From Saprospiraceae bacterium (GTDB lineage: Bacteria; Bacteroidota; Bacteroidia; Chitinophagales; Saprospiraceae): a DNA stretch of 64,000 nt. The stretch spans positions 248,001-312,000 of the forward strand of contig JADJOB010000001.1 of the NCBI GenBank assembly GCA_016714025.1, read 5' to 3'. Positions 43,445-53,433 of this stretch are shown here, piece after piece. Position numbers and translations under genes: made by a program. The notes under the pieces were generated by a model. It had not been told where the DNA came from. It ran no database searches and worked only from the letters and a program-made list of their open reading frames with translations. How positions within the stretch are numbered: position 1 is the stretch's first letter; each line of letters opens with the position of its first letter.

Positions 43445-44869
43445 CTATTTAAATCGTTGGCTTTTCTGGATTTTCTTTTCAATATTCTCTGCTCTTTCTC
43501 TGAAAATAAGGTCAGAATCTATTAAATACTTTGCCATGTTACAGGAATAAAGCACCGTCGCATGGTCTTTTCCCCCAAAATACTCCCCAATTTGCTTCAA
43601 AGACTTCTGGGTGTATTGTTTGGTAAAATACATGGCTGTCTGCCTTGCCATCACGATTTGTCGCTGCCGGCTTTTGCCTACCAGCCTCTCAACCGGAATC
43701 TTATATTGATCACATACGATTTTGGCTATTGATTCAACGGTTAACTCCTGGTTTACCTGATTCACATAGTTTTGAACGACCTCTTTAGCCAATTCTACGT
43801 CAATTTTTTTGAAATTCAAGGATGACTCTGCTATGATCCGAATGAGCACACCTTCCAATTCGCGAATATTTGATTTGATGTTCTGACATATAAACTCCAT
43901 CACATTGGATGGCAATTGGATCTGCCCCTGGTCCATCTTCGTCAATAAAATGGCCATACGGGTTTCAAAATCCGGAACGGTCAGATCTGCTGTGAGGCCC
44001 CATTTAAATCGACTGATGAGCCGCTCTTCAATATCATTTAGGTCTTTGGGGGCTCTGTCAGATGCCAATACAATCTGCTTTCCCGTTTGATGCAATTGAT
44101 TGAATAAATGGAAAAATATTTCCTGCGTACCAGACTTGCCAGCAAAAAATTGAATGTCATCCAATAACAAGACATCAAGGTTATGATAGAAATTCGAAAA
44201 ATCACTGACCGTGTTATTCTTGACCGAACTGATAAACTGGTTTGTAAATTTTTCAGCATTGGTATAGAGTACCGTCTTTTCAGGATATTGCTTTAATACC
44301 GCATTCCCGATTGCTTGCATCAAATGTGATTTACCTAAAGCAGCATTCCCATAAATGACCAGGGGATTAAACATATTGCCCGGTTTTTGGGAAATATGAA
44401 TTCCTGCCTGCCGGGCTACCCGATTACAATTACCTTCAATAAAATTTTCAAATTGATAGGCCGGTGAAAGGTTGGTTTCAATTTTCACTTTTTTAATTCC
44501 GGGTATAACAAATGGATTGGTTATAACTCCCGGATCTTCAAAATCATGTTGCTGACTGGTTTTCGTTTTTGTAAGCAATTGGGGCTTCTGATAATCTTCC
44601 ATTAAGATTTGATACTCCAATTTTCCCCGATCGCCTAACTCTTTACGAACACAGGATCTTAAAAGCGATAAAAAATGAGATTCAATCCAATCATAAAAAA
44701 ATTTATTAGGTACCTGAATGGTCAAGGATTGATCAACCAACTTAACAGGAACAATGGGTTCAAACCACTTTCTAAAATTTTCCTTAGGCACAGAATTCCG
44801 AATTAAATTCAGAATGTTATTCCAGACAATAACAGGATCACTGATACTATGCACTACGATTGGTTCCAA
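43445..44869 (-). CDS. dnaA: chromosomal replication initiator protein DnaA
   Basis: The 474-residue protein has domain I (VWNNILNLIRNSVPKENFRKW), the AAA+ domain with P-loop GNAALGKSHL and Walker B LLLDDIQFF, and domain IV with the DNA-binding signature around GGKDHATVLYSC. It binds DnaA boxes at the origin and loads the helicase. The longest frame starts at TTG (44869); a GTG at 44854 (MHSISDPVIV) fits the family N-terminus equally well. No cluster of DnaA boxes was found in the 200-bp region upstream. It is followed by the two tRNA genes on the same strand. Confidence 0.97.
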   Translation of the reverse strand: MEPIVVHSISDPVIVWNNILNLIRNSVPKENFRKWFEPIVPVKLVDQSLTIQVPNKFFYDWIESHFLSLLRSCVRKELGDRGKLEYQILMEDYQKPQLLTKTKTSQQHDFEDPGVITNPFVIPGIKKVKIETNLSPAYQFENFIEGNCNRVARQAGIHISQKPGNMFNPLVIYGNAALGKSHLMQAIGNAVLKQYPEKTVLYTNAEKFTNQFISSVKNNTVSDFSNFYHNLDVLLLDDIQFFAGKSGTQEIFFHLFNQLHQTGKQIVLASDRAPKDLNDIEERLISRFKWGLTADLTVPDFETRMAILLTKMDQGQIQLPSNVMEFICQNIKSNIRELEGVLIRIIAESSLNFKKIDVELAKEVVQNYVNQVNQELTVESIAKIVCDQYKIPVERLVGKSRQRQIVMARQTAMYFTKQYTQKSLKQIGEYFGGKDHATVLYSCNMAKYLIDSDLIFRERAENIEKKIQKSQRFK

Positions 44870-45073
44870 AGTAAAATTTAAATCGATTTTTGGGATGGAC
44901 TCTAATTTACTTTAAAAGGATTGCAAAATTGCAAAAAATAAATGGACTTGATTCAAATCTTTCAATTTTTTTTATCACAATAAGCATCTGATAATCAAAA
45001 ACTTGTAACATATTAATAAAACATATATATAAAAAATTACTAGTCAGCTGGATGAATCGGAAAGGGCGGATGT

Positions 45074-45817
45074 TTAATCCATTAAACAATTTGAAATTCC
45101 AGCTCGATTTAAAAACTGTTTCATTCCCTCCCTTTTATTCACATCCAATTCATAATGAATGTTGTGTTTAAAATAGGATTCCAGAATTTGTGAATTGTAT
45201 TCCTCTTTTTTATAAATCAATTGATCAATGGATGCAATACTCTTTTTAAAAGCTTCATTCAAAATATTTTGTTGCTCTTTGGAAATTTGTTTGGTAGCGA
45301 CCCAAACTGCAAACACAAAAGGCAATCCGGTTAAAGCATACCAGATTTCACCTAAATCATATTCAAAGGCATACCTCCCTTCCAGTTCAAATGCAGCATC
45401 CCCTATTTTTAATTTTGCAAATTGTGCATTTGACAATTCATCGGATTCCTTAATTAATTTTATGGAAGAATTTTTCCAATAATCTCTAAGTAGAATTCTT
45501 AATAATTCATTAGAAGTCCTGGAAGCAGAATCTAATACAATAGAATCAATGGACTCAATGGATTGATTTGAAAATAATTTAACCGTTCGAACCGGCCCAA
45601 CGCAGGCAATGCAATAGTCTGAAATTAAATACAGTTTTTCAAAATCTGAAATGGCTCCAATTGGCAATAAAGCCAAATCTACAGCTCCTGTTTTTAATAA
45701 ATTAGCACAATTAGCAGGAACAGCCTTTATATAATTGAGTTGATTTTTTTTAAACAAGATTTCTAAAGCATCTGTAAATGGCAAAGCATTCAGATACTCA
45801 ACACAAGCTACTTTCAA
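45074..45817 (-). CDS. mqnA: chorismate dehydratase MqnA (futalosine menaquinone pathway)
   Basis: The 247-residue protein belongs to the periplasmic-binding-protein-like MqnA/MqnD superfamily. It opens with VACVEYLNALPFTDAL, has the conserved middle IVLDSASRTSNELLRILL, and contains LTGLPFVFAVWV. MqnA dehydrates chorismate to 3-enolpyruvylbenzoate, the first committed step of the futalosine route to menaquinone. It overlaps the histidine phosphatase gene by 4 bp and shares an operon with mqnE. Confidence 0.9.
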   Translation of the reverse strand: MKVACVEYLNALPFTDALEILFKKNQLNYIKAVPANCANLLKTGAVDLALLPIGAISDFEKLYLISDYCIACVGPVRTVKLFSNQSIESIDSIVLDSASRTSNELLRILLRDYWKNSSIKLIKESDELSNAQFAKLKIGDAAFELEGRYAFEYDLGEIWYALTGLPFVFAVWVATKQISKEQQNILNEAFKKSIASIDQLIYKKEEYNSQILESYFKHNIHYELDVNKREGMKQFLNRAGISNCLMD

Positions 45818-46440
45818 CGTTCGATACTTTTAGATAAATGATTGCAATCATTTTCTAAAATGATTTGCCAATCGTCGTTATTGAATTCTGCAACATACAA
45901 ACCCGTATTGCTGTGGTAAACCAACTCCATATGCATGAGTTCTTGCTTTTTTAAAAGGCAAATCATTGCACGCAAAGTCCTTCCATGCGTACAAATTAAT
46001 GCATTCTTAAAATCCAGAGCATGAACCTCATCTAAAAAGGACTGAAGTCGTAAACTCAACTCCCATGCACTTTCACCACCCTGTGCAGCATCAGAATAAT
46101 TTCCATTGGACCAGGAATTTATAATTCGATAATATTTTTCCATTAATTCAGGATCTCCTGCTTTCCCTTCATGTTCTCCCCAACCAATTTCATCCAATCT
46201 GCTGTCCCGAAGGATTGGCCTGTCTGACGAATCAAAATGTTGGATGGTTTGGTAACTTCTTTGTTGGCTTGAGCAACGGATATGATCAAACTCAATATTT
46301 TTATACTGTTGGTAAAACGCTTTCGACTGATGCAAACCCGTTTCATTCAATGTTGAATTAATGCCTCTGCCTTGTACAATACCATTCCTGTTTTGATCTG
46401 TTTCACCATGGCGAAGAATAAACATTTTTCTAGTATGCAT
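45814..46440 (-). CDS. histidine phosphatase (phosphoglycerate-mutase-like) in the menaquinone operon
   Basis: The 208-residue branch-1 histidine phosphatase has catalytic RHGETDQNR (His16 region), the later acid/base segment GWGEHEG, and the second histidine in ICTHGRTLRAM. It lies between mqnE and mqnA, 1 bp after mqnE and overlapping mqnA by 4 bp, so it is cotranslated. The known futalosine pathway needs no such phosphatase, so its role is open. It could hydrolyse a side product or have an unrelated housekeeping role. Confidence 0.85.
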   Translation of the reverse strand: MHTRKMFILRHGETDQNRNGIVQGRGINSTLNETGLHQSKAFYQQYKNIEFDHIRCSSQQRSYQTIQHFDSSDRPILRDSRLDEIGWGEHEGKAGDPELMEKYYRIINSWSNGNYSDAAQGGESAWELSLRLQSFLDEVHALDFKNALICTHGRTLRAMICLLKKQELMHMELVYHSNTGLYVAEFNNDDWQIILENDCNHLSKSIER

Positions 46441-46441
46441 A

Positions 46442-47623
46442 CTACACTACTGGCAAATTGTAAAAATTATACGTATTGGTATTCACTAATTCTCCTTCCT
46501 GATATTCTTTAATGATATTATATACTGAATCCCGTTCTACGGCTGTACGTCCAACTTGTTGAATCAATTGCACCAACTCCCCGGTACTCATAGCAGGGTT
46601 GAGTTCTTCTGATCCCGCCATCGAATAAATTTTAGTGGTATCATCAATGGTTCCATCCAAATCATCGACACCAAAAGATAAACTGAGCTGTGCATTTGTC
46701 CGTCCCAACATAGGCCAATAGGCTTTAATGTGCTCAAAATTGTCAAGATAAATTCTGGACACAGCATAATTTCTTAAGTCCTCCAAAATACTTACTTCAG
46801 GCAAATACGACATTTCATTATCCTTATTTCTGAATTTTAAAGGAATAAATGTTTGAAAACCTCCCGTTTTATCTTGCAATACGCGCAATCGCTCCAAATG
46901 ATCGATCCGGTGGGCATAGGTTTCAAGGTGCCCGTATAATATCGTAGCATTTGATTTTTTACCAAGGCCATGCCAGATTTCATGAATTCGCAGCCATTCC
47001 TCCGAACTGCATTTTCCACCTGCTATCTTTTCACGGAGTGTTTCATCAAATATTTCTGCACCCCCACCTGGCAAGGAATCCAAACCTGCTTGAAGCATGC
47101 GCTCCATACCCTCTTCATAAGAAAGCTTCGCTTTCTTGAATATGTAATGAAACTCAACCGGGGTAAGTGCTTTAATATGTAAATCAGGTCTGTGAGTCTT
47201 AATCTCCTTAAAAAGATTCAGGTAAAAGTCTACATCATATTTTGGTAAAACACCTCCAACGATATGAACTTCTGTAACAGGTTTATCGTCAAACGATTTT
47301 ACAATGTCCATGATTTGTTCATGGGTGTACTCCCAACCTTCATCCCTCTTTTTTATCAAACGCGAATAGGAACAAAAAGAGCAGGTATAGACACAGACAT
47401 TGGTCGGTTCTATATGAAAATTACGGTTAAAAAAACTTTTATCACCATGCTTGTTCTCCCGAATGTAATTTGCTAAATAGGCCAATTCAGAAAGACTGGC
47501 ATGCTCAAACAGATACAAGCCCTCTTCAGCTGTTATGCGTTCCGAATTTAAAACTTTAGACTGAATTCCACGAATTAAATCATTAGAATTCAACAAAATA
47601 TCACTTTCTTCCCATAAAGTCAT
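46442..47623 (-). CDS. mqnE: aminofutalosine synthase MqnE (radical SAM)
   Basis: The 393-residue radical SAM enzyme has cluster motif C77-x3-C81-x2-C84 (CVYTCSFC) inside IEPTNVCVYTCSFCSYSR, followed by the EVHIVGGVLPKYDVDFY and GGGAEIFDETLR segments of MqnE rather than MqnC. It joins 3-enolpyruvylbenzoate and SAM to give aminofutalosine. It heads the operon mqnE - histidine phosphatase - mqnA. The other pathway genes (nucleosidase, mqnC, mqnD) are not in the window. Confidence 0.92.
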   Translation of the reverse strand: MTLWEESDILLNSNDLIRGIQSKVLNSERITAEEGLYLFEHASLSELAYLANYIRENKHGDKSFFNRNFHIEPTNVCVYTCSFCSYSRLIKKRDEGWEYTHEQIMDIVKSFDDKPVTEVHIVGGVLPKYDVDFYLNLFKEIKTHRPDLHIKALTPVEFHYIFKKAKLSYEEGMERMLQAGLDSLPGGGAEIFDETLREKIAGGKCSSEEWLRIHEIWHGLGKKSNATILYGHLETYAHRIDHLERLRVLQDKTGGFQTFIPLKFRNKDNEMSYLPEVSILEDLRNYAVSRIYLDNFEHIKAYWPMLGRTNAQLSLSFGVDDLDGTIDDTTKIYSMAGSEELNPAMSTGELVQLIQQVGRTAVERDSVYNIIKEYQEGELVNTNTYNFYNLPVV

Positions 47624-47858
47624 GCGTTCACTAATTTAATCCTATAAATGTAACAAGAATATTCCCATCGTGTTTAATATGAAAACTATTTTGAGGAATT
47701 TGAAAACTTATGCAATTAAGCTTGCATTCCTCTAATTAAAATATCGGATGTAAATGTGCTGTTTATTAAAATGTCAATCCATTAGAAGTGAAGGCTTAAA
47801 GGTTCACTGGATTTAATTAGCTGCCTTAAAATCATAGGCTCCGGTTTCATTTTATAGA

Positions 47859-47866
47859 TAACTTTG
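47859..47866 (+). promoter_or_regulatory. -7 promoter box (TAACTTTG), leaderless-type
   Basis: TAACTTTG fully matches TAnnTTTG and ends 4 bp before the ATG of the GT2 gene, so the transcript should start at or very near the start codon. Confidence 0.5.
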
Positions 47867-47870
47867 TGAC

Positions 47871-48776
47871 ATGCTATCCGTATTAATTCCAGTTTACAAT
47901 TATGATGTGCGAAATTTAGTACGGCAAGTTATTGAACAATGTCAACAATGTCAGATACCATTTGAACTCATTATATTAAATGATGCATCAGATCAATCAT
48001 ATCACCATATTTTTGAGGAATTAAAATCAGTATCCAAGGTAAAATTTTTTGAAAATTCAAAAAACTGTGGCCGCGCTGCATCCAGAAATCGCCTGGGTAA
48101 CTTAGCACAATTTGACTGGTTGCTATTTTTAGATTGCGACGTACAATTAATCCATTCCAATTTTATTCAAACGTATTTAAATGCCATTAAATTAGGGAAG
48201 CAATCTGTTTATTATGGATCATGTTGTTATGATAAATTTCCACCACAAAAAGATCAATTAAAATTGCATTGGAAATATGGAAAGTTAAGAGAAAATCCAC
48301 CGATTTCAAAACGAATCGCACATCCCTACCAAACGTTTCATACGGTAAATTTTATTACACACCGAAGCATTTTATTAAAACATCCCTTTGATGAAAGCCT
48401 TAGTGTTTATGGGCATGAAGACAGCCTTTGGGCAAGAACGCTTCAGGAACATGTCATCGAAATTGTGCAAATTGAAAATGAAGTTTTACACTTGGGCCTC
48501 TATAGCTCGAGAATATTTTTACGAAAAACCGCAAGTGCTGTAAAAAATTTATTGCTATTAGAATTCCACCATAAAAAACTGAATACAAAACTTGAATCCA
48601 CGGTTAAAAAGATTCAATCCTTCTTACCAGGCTGGTTGGTTTTTAAATTGTATAAAAGCATTGAGCGAAAACTCGTTCGAAACCTTTTAAGCAACAATCC
48701 AAAAATGATATATTTAGATATATATAAATTAGGACTCTATCTCAGATTTAAAAATAAATTAACCCGGCAATTCTAA
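47871..48776 (+). CDS. GT2-family glycosyltransferase
   Basis: The 301-residue GT-A enzyme opens with MLSVLIPVYNYD. It contains ILNDASDQ, ENSKNCGRAASRNRL, the DXD-like LFLDCDVQLI and, further on, YGHEDSLWARTL. These are the segments of family 2 transferases. No membrane segments are evident. The acceptor is unknown. It is preceded by the leaderless-type promoter and is monocistronic. Confidence 0.85.
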   Translation: MLSVLIPVYNYDVRNLVRQVIEQCQQCQIPFELIILNDASDQSYHHIFEELKSVSKVKFFENSKNCGRAASRNRLGNLAQFDWLLFLDCDVQLIHSNFIQTYLNAIKLGKQSVYYGSCCYDKFPPQKDQLKLHWKYGKLRENPPISKRIAHPYQTFHTVNFITHRSILLKHPFDESLSVYGHEDSLWARTLQEHVIEIVQIENEVLHLGLYSSRIFLRKTASAVKNLLLLEFHHKKLNTKLESTVKKIQSFLPGWLVFKLYKSIERKLVRNLLSNNPKMIYLDIYKLGLYLRFKNKLTRQF

Positions 48777-48870
48777 AACGGATTCTGTTAATAATTTAAT
48801 TAGGAATTGCAATGATTTCGTTAACTTGCCTTTGAATTTTAACAAAATTCCCAATTTCAGACAAGTTTAA

Positions 48871-51774
48871 ATGAAAGCTCACTACATATTAAAGTTATCT
48901 CTAATTTATTATAGCTTCTTTTTCAGTATTTCTGGAAATATTTTTGCACAAACAGTCCTAAACGGAAAATTGACAGATGCAAAAACAGGTGAAGCTTTAA
49001 TTGGAGCCAGCGTACTGATAAAAGGAACCACTCAAGGAACCACCACGGATTTTGATGGTGATTTTGTATTAAAAACGAACCTCAGTCTTCCCCTTGTTTT
49101 GGAATTCAGATACAGCGGCTATGCTACCAAAGAGTTAAATTATACAGAAGCAGGAAAAAAAATCAACATGCAATTGGAGGTTGAATCCATTTTAATTGAT
49201 GTTGTTGAAGTGAGTGGTCAAAGAATTAGTGACAAACAAAAATCTTCCCCGCTTACTGTTGAATCCATGGATTTAATTGCAATTAAAGAAACTCCTTCGG
49301 CCAATTTTTATGATGGACTTGGCTCTTTAAAAGATGTGGATCTGACTGCAGCCAGTCTGGGTTTTAAAGTGGTAAATACCAGAGGGTTTAACAGCACCAG
49401 TCCGGTAAGGTCTTTGCAAATTATTGATGGGGTTGATAATCAGGCACCTGGTTTAAACTTTTCTTTAGGTAATTTCCTTGGCTGCTCTGAATTGGATGTC
49501 TTAAAAGTTGATTTAATTGTTGGAGCCAGTTCAGCATTTTATGGGCCCAATGCTTTTAATGGTGTTATTAAAATGGAAACCAAGAGTCCGTTTTATCACA
49601 AAGGACTGTCGGCTATGATAAAAACCGGTGAACGAAATTTAGTTGAAACCGGAATTCGCTATGCCGATGTAATTAAAAATAAATCTGGAAATGATTTAAT
49701 TGGTTTCAAAGCCAATTTCTTTTTCATGAAAGCATACGATTGGGTTGCAAATAATTTCAATCCGGTTGATAATATTAAAAAAGATTCTATCTTTTATCTC
49801 AACAACATTCCGAATCCGGGCAGATGGGATGCAGTAAATATTTATGGAGATGAATATTATTCATTAAATGACCTAACCAGCAACAATACCTTAACAGGAA
49901 CTGAATCCAACTATTGGACTAATCCGGGATTGCGTAGCTTTTATCGCACAGGATACAAAGAAGAAGATCTGGTTGATTACAATACAAAAAATTACAAAGG
50001 CAATGCCGCAGTGCATGTGCGCTTAAATCCAAAAAACAAATTCAATTCTCCTGAATTAATTATTGCCAGTTGCTTTGGCAGCGGCACTACCGTGTATCAG
50101 GGAGACAATCGTTTTTCACTTAAGAATATATTGTTCTATCAAAATCGGATAGAAATACAAAAAACAAACAAATACTTTTTAAGGGCTTATTCAACCAATG
50201 AAAACGCAGGAGATTCTTACGATCCCTATTTTACTGCCATTCGCTTATTGGATTATACTAAAAACAATGAAATCTGGGCTAATAATTACAGAACCTTTTG
50301 GTTGTTAAACAACAACTCACCTTCAAAAATGTGGGCACTCGGTTATCCAAAAGTGATATTTAATCCAAATACCGGAATGGGTGAATTTGATTTTAATGCT
50401 GCGAAAAAATGGTTGGTCGATTATGCGGATACCTTGCGCAATTGGCACAGTCTTGCAGAAGATTTTGCCAATAAGAAAAGCTTAAATCCTTCTGAACAAA
50501 CGATTGATTTTCTAACACCAGGCACCCGGGCATTTGATTCTCTTTTTAATATTATTACTTCAGGCAAATCAAATTCCATTGAAAAGGGAACCCGGTTTTA
50601 TGACCAATCTGCTTTATACCATGTCCAGGGAGAATACACTTTTGAACCATTCTTTTTAGAAAATTTAATTGTAGGTGGAAACATGCGCTGGTATAGTCCC
50701 AATTCAGATGGTACCATTTTTACAGATTCCATGGGACGGAAAATTCGAAATTTTGAATTTGGTTTGTATTCGGGAATCAATAAAAAATTGTTCGATAATA
50801 AATTAAATGTAAATCTTGCATTGCGTGTTGATAAAAATGAAAATTTTGATCTTATCTCTTCCCCTGCAGCTTCTTTAGTCTATAAGCCTAAAGAAAATAC
50901 ATACCTGCGGGCTTCCTTTTCATCTGCAGTTCGAAATCCAACTTTAACTGACCAATATTTGCATTTGAATGTGGGACGAGCCATCCTTTCAGGAAACCTT
51001 TCCGGATTTGATAGCTTGATAACGGTTGAATCTTTTGTAAATTATCTTGGAAACCGGGCAACACCTATAGAGTATATCCGAAAAGACTCCATAAATCCAC
51101 CTTTTGTAGATCCAATTCGTCCGGAACGTGTAAAAACATTTGAATTAGGAATTCGAACCAGTTTGTTTAACTCCACGTTTATTGACTTAGGATATTACTT
51201 TAGTACGTACAAAGATTTTATTGGCTATAATATTGGAATCAAATCCAGATTTGATCCTGTTACCGGATTTCCAAAAGATCCTCAAGCTTATAGAGTATCT
51301 GCCAATTCAATCAATACAGTACAAACACAAGGATTTTCAGCCGGGATTAATTATTATTTTTCTGACTTCTTTGCATTGAGTGGAAATTATTCCTACAATA
51401 AACTGATTAAAACGAATGAAGAAGATCCTATAATTCCTGCTTTCAATACTCCTGAAAACAAATACAATCTTGGTTTTTCAGGCAGGGATATTTATTTTTC
51501 TTTTTTTGGTGGAACCATCAGGAATATTGGATTTAATATTAATTATAAATGGGTGCAGGATTTTATTTTTGAAGGCTCACCACAATTCACCGGTTATCTA
51601 CCTGCATACGGATTAATGGATGCACAAATCAATTGGAGGAGTTCAAAATGGAATACCACTTTTAAACTTGGTGCTTCAAATTTATTAAACAACGAACATT
51701 ATGAAGCCTATGGCGGACCATCTATTGGCCGCTTAAGTTACTTTACGATCTTATATGAATGGAAGAAAAAATAA
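48871..51774 (+). CDS. TonB-dependent outer-membrane receptor with CarboxypepD_reg domain
   Basis: The 967-residue protein has a signal peptide (to IFAQ), a carboxypeptidase-like regulatory domain (about 28-110, LTDAKTGEALIGASVLIKGT), a plug (about 120-240, with LQIIDGVDNQAPG and GASSAFYGPNAFNG), and a large beta-barrel. It imports a substrate, unknown here, with TonB energy. No SusD-like partner follows; instead a secreted hydrolase-fold protein does, 26 bp downstream, suggesting a linked surface system. Confidence 0.9.
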   Translation: MKAHYILKLSLIYYSFFFSISGNIFAQTVLNGKLTDAKTGEALIGASVLIKGTTQGTTTDFDGDFVLKTNLSLPLVLEFRYSGYATKELNYTEAGKKINMQLEVESILIDVVEVSGQRISDKQKSSPLTVESMDLIAIKETPSANFYDGLGSLKDVDLTAASLGFKVVNTRGFNSTSPVRSLQIIDGVDNQAPGLNFSLGNFLGCSELDVLKVDLIVGASSAFYGPNAFNGVIKMETKSPFYHKGLSAMIKTGERNLVETGIRYADVIKNKSGNDLIGFKANFFFMKAYDWVANNFNPVDNIKKDSIFYLNNIPNPGRWDAVNIYGDEYYSLNDLTSNNTLTGTESNYWTNPGLRSFYRTGYKEEDLVDYNTKNYKGNAAVHVRLNPKNKFNSPELIIASCFGSGTTVYQGDNRFSLKNILFYQNRIEIQKTNKYFLRAYSTNENAGDSYDPYFTAIRLLDYTKNNEIWANNYRTFWLLNNNSPSKMWALGYPKVIFNPNTGMGEFDFNAAKKWLVDYADTLRNWHSLAEDFANKKSLNPSEQTIDFLTPGTRAFDSLFNIITSGKSNSIEKGTRFYDQSALYHVQGEYTFEPFFLENLIVGGNMRWYSPNSDGTIFTDSMGRKIRNFEFGLYSGINKKLFDNKLNVNLALRVDKNENFDLISSPAASLVYKPKENTYLRASFSSAVRNPTLTDQYLHLNVGRAILSGNLSGFDSLITVESFVNYLGNRATPIEYIRKDSINPPFVDPIRPERVKTFELGIRTSLFNSTFIDLGYYFSTYKDFIGYNIGIKSRFDPVTGFPKDPQAYRVSANSINTVQTQGFSAGINYYFSDFFALSGNYSYNKLIKTNEEDPIIPAFNTPENKYNLGFSGRDIYFSFFGGTIRNIGFNINYKWVQDFIFEGSPQFTGYLPAYGLMDAQINWRSSKWNTTFKLGASNLLNNEHYEAYGGPSIGRLSYFTILYEWKKK

Positions 51775-51800
51775 TCATTGTTAATAAAAATTAATTTTAT

Positions 51801-53366
51801 ATGAAAAAAACTTTACTCTTTTGTTTTCTTTTACTTAACCTGACTTTGTTATTCGGACAAAATCAAAGATATCTTGATCAGATATACAGTGAAGTAAAAG
51901 TTGACACAAACATTGTTTATGGTGTGAATGCAACTATTTTAACCGTTGCAGATCCACGTTTTAAACAAGCAATGCCACAGCCTCTGATGATGGACATATA
52001 CAGTCCGGTTGGAGATAATCTGGCTACACGTCCATTGATTCTTTATTATCACACTGGAAACTTTTTACCTTATCCACAAAATGGAAGTGTAAGTGGTACA
52101 AGACGCGATTCAACCTGTGTTGAAATTTGTACACAATTAGCTAAAATGGGATATGTTGTTGCATCCGTTGACTATCGTCTTGGATGGGATCCTGTAAATA
52201 CCAGCAAAGACGTTCGTGTATATACCTTAATCAATGCTGCATACCGCGGTGTTCAGGATGGACATACCTGCATACGATTCTTTAAAAGAGATGTAACTGA
52301 ATTTGGTAATCGTTTTGGTGTTGATACTTCCCGTATCACAATATGGGGACAGGGAACCGGCGGTTATGTCGCTGCTAACTTAGGTGCATTAGACAGTTAT
52401 GGAAAAATTCCAACTGCTTCAAATGGTAAATTTTTAATCAACACACCCGTCGGAATTCTTCCAATGGTTATTGAAGCAATCAATGGAAATTTAACGGGTA
52501 CCACGGTAGGTACGGTTCCTCCAGGATTTGGTGCCTTATTGGGTGTTCCAGATGGCGACACCTTATGCTATCCAAACCATGTTGGATACCAATCCGGATT
52601 CCAACTTGGAGTTAACATGGGTGGAGCTGTAGGCGATTCTGCCTGGATTGATCCAGGTCAACCACCGGTTATTTCTATGCACAGTACAACCGACCCATTT
52701 GCACCTTACAAAGAAGGTCTTGTGTTAGTTCCAGTAACTCCACCTCTTGAAGTAGTTCCGGTTCAAGGAAGTTACCTCATTCAATATTTGAATACAGCAT
52801 TTGGTAACAACGAAGTTTTTAGTACGAAGTCGAAATTATTTAACGACCCATATACATTGGCTGCTAATCAATTAAACGATGGATTGGATGGTCTGTATCC
52901 ATTAGTTAGAGAAAGTCCATATGATTCAAGTCCTTGGGATTATTGGGATCCAGCAACAAACATCAATCATGCCAGAGGCTTGCAAACGAATCCAGATATG
53001 TCAAAAGCTAAAGCACTTCGCTTTATTGATACCTTAATCAATTATGTAAAGCCTAGAGCTTGTTTGGCATTGGGTCTCAATTGTGATCTTAGCAGATATA
53101 CAGGAATTACGAATCTGGATCCGTCTACAGTTGGTTTAGATGTTGTACCTAATCCTGCACAAGATCAAATTGTAGTAAAAACAGATGCTGCTTTTCCAAT
53201 TCAATCTATTACCATATTAGATTTAAACGGACGCGTTTATAACACCATTTCAAAAATTAATTCAAACAGTGTTACAATCAATCGCGATGAACTTAAATCT
53301 GGTATTTACTTTTTGAAAATTCATTTCAACAAAGGAGAGAGTTTTTCAAAAGTTGTGTTTAAGTAA
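51801..53366 (+). CDS. secreted alpha/beta-hydrolase-fold protein lacking the catalytic Ser (T9SS)
   Basis: The 521-residue protein has a signal peptide and the hydrolase fold segments PLILYYHTGNFLPY (oxyanion region) and VVASVDYRLGW. The nucleophile elbow, however, reads G-Q-G185-T-G instead of GxSxG, so the nucleophilic Ser is missing. The paralogue at 54455 keeps its Ser. It ends in a type A T9SS domain (VVPNPAQDQIVVKTDA). It is therefore probably a non-catalytic binding protein or depends on another residue. It follows the TonB receptor. Confidence 0.8.
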   Translation: MKKTLLFCFLLLNLTLLFGQNQRYLDQIYSEVKVDTNIVYGVNATILTVADPRFKQAMPQPLMMDIYSPVGDNLATRPLILYYHTGNFLPYPQNGSVSGTRRDSTCVEICTQLAKMGYVVASVDYRLGWDPVNTSKDVRVYTLINAAYRGVQDGHTCIRFFKRDVTEFGNRFGVDTSRITIWGQGTGGYVAANLGALDSYGKIPTASNGKFLINTPVGILPMVIEAINGNLTGTTVGTVPPGFGALLGVPDGDTLCYPNHVGYQSGFQLGVNMGGAVGDSAWIDPGQPPVISMHSTTDPFAPYKEGLVLVPVTPPLEVVPVQGSYLIQYLNTAFGNNEVFSTKSKLFNDPYTLAANQLNDGLDGLYPLVRESPYDSSPWDYWDPATNINHARGLQTNPDMSKAKALRFIDTLINYVKPRACLALGLNCDLSRYTGITNLDPSTVGLDVVPNPAQDQIVVKTDAAFPIQSITILDLNGRVYNTISKINSNSVTINRDELKSGIYFLKIHFNKGESFSKVVFK

Positions 53367-53386
53367 AAAAAATAAATAATTATTTT

Positions 53387-53415
53387 AAAGGGTTGCTTTA
53401 ATCAAGCAACCCTTT
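53387..53415 (+). terminator. hairpin terminator after the pseudo-esterase
   Basis: A perfect 12-bp stem (AAAGGGTTGCTT with its complement) and 5-nt loop are followed by ATTTTTT. It ends the TonB receptor - hydrolase-fold unit just before the aldo/keto reductase gene. Confidence 0.9.
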
Positions 53416-53433
53416 ATTTTTTAATGTCAGAAC

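Noticed and set aside
44870..45073. Possible replication origin upstream of dnaA
   Set aside because: The region is AT-rich and has one TTATCACA-like word, but no cluster of TTATNCACA boxes. In Bacteroidota the origin is often not next to dnaA.
47693..47732. Dyad GAGGAAT...ATTCCTC with inner TGCAA...TTGCA between mqnE and GT2
   Set aside because: The dyad is short with a long loop and has no T-run; it is too weak to call an operator or terminator.
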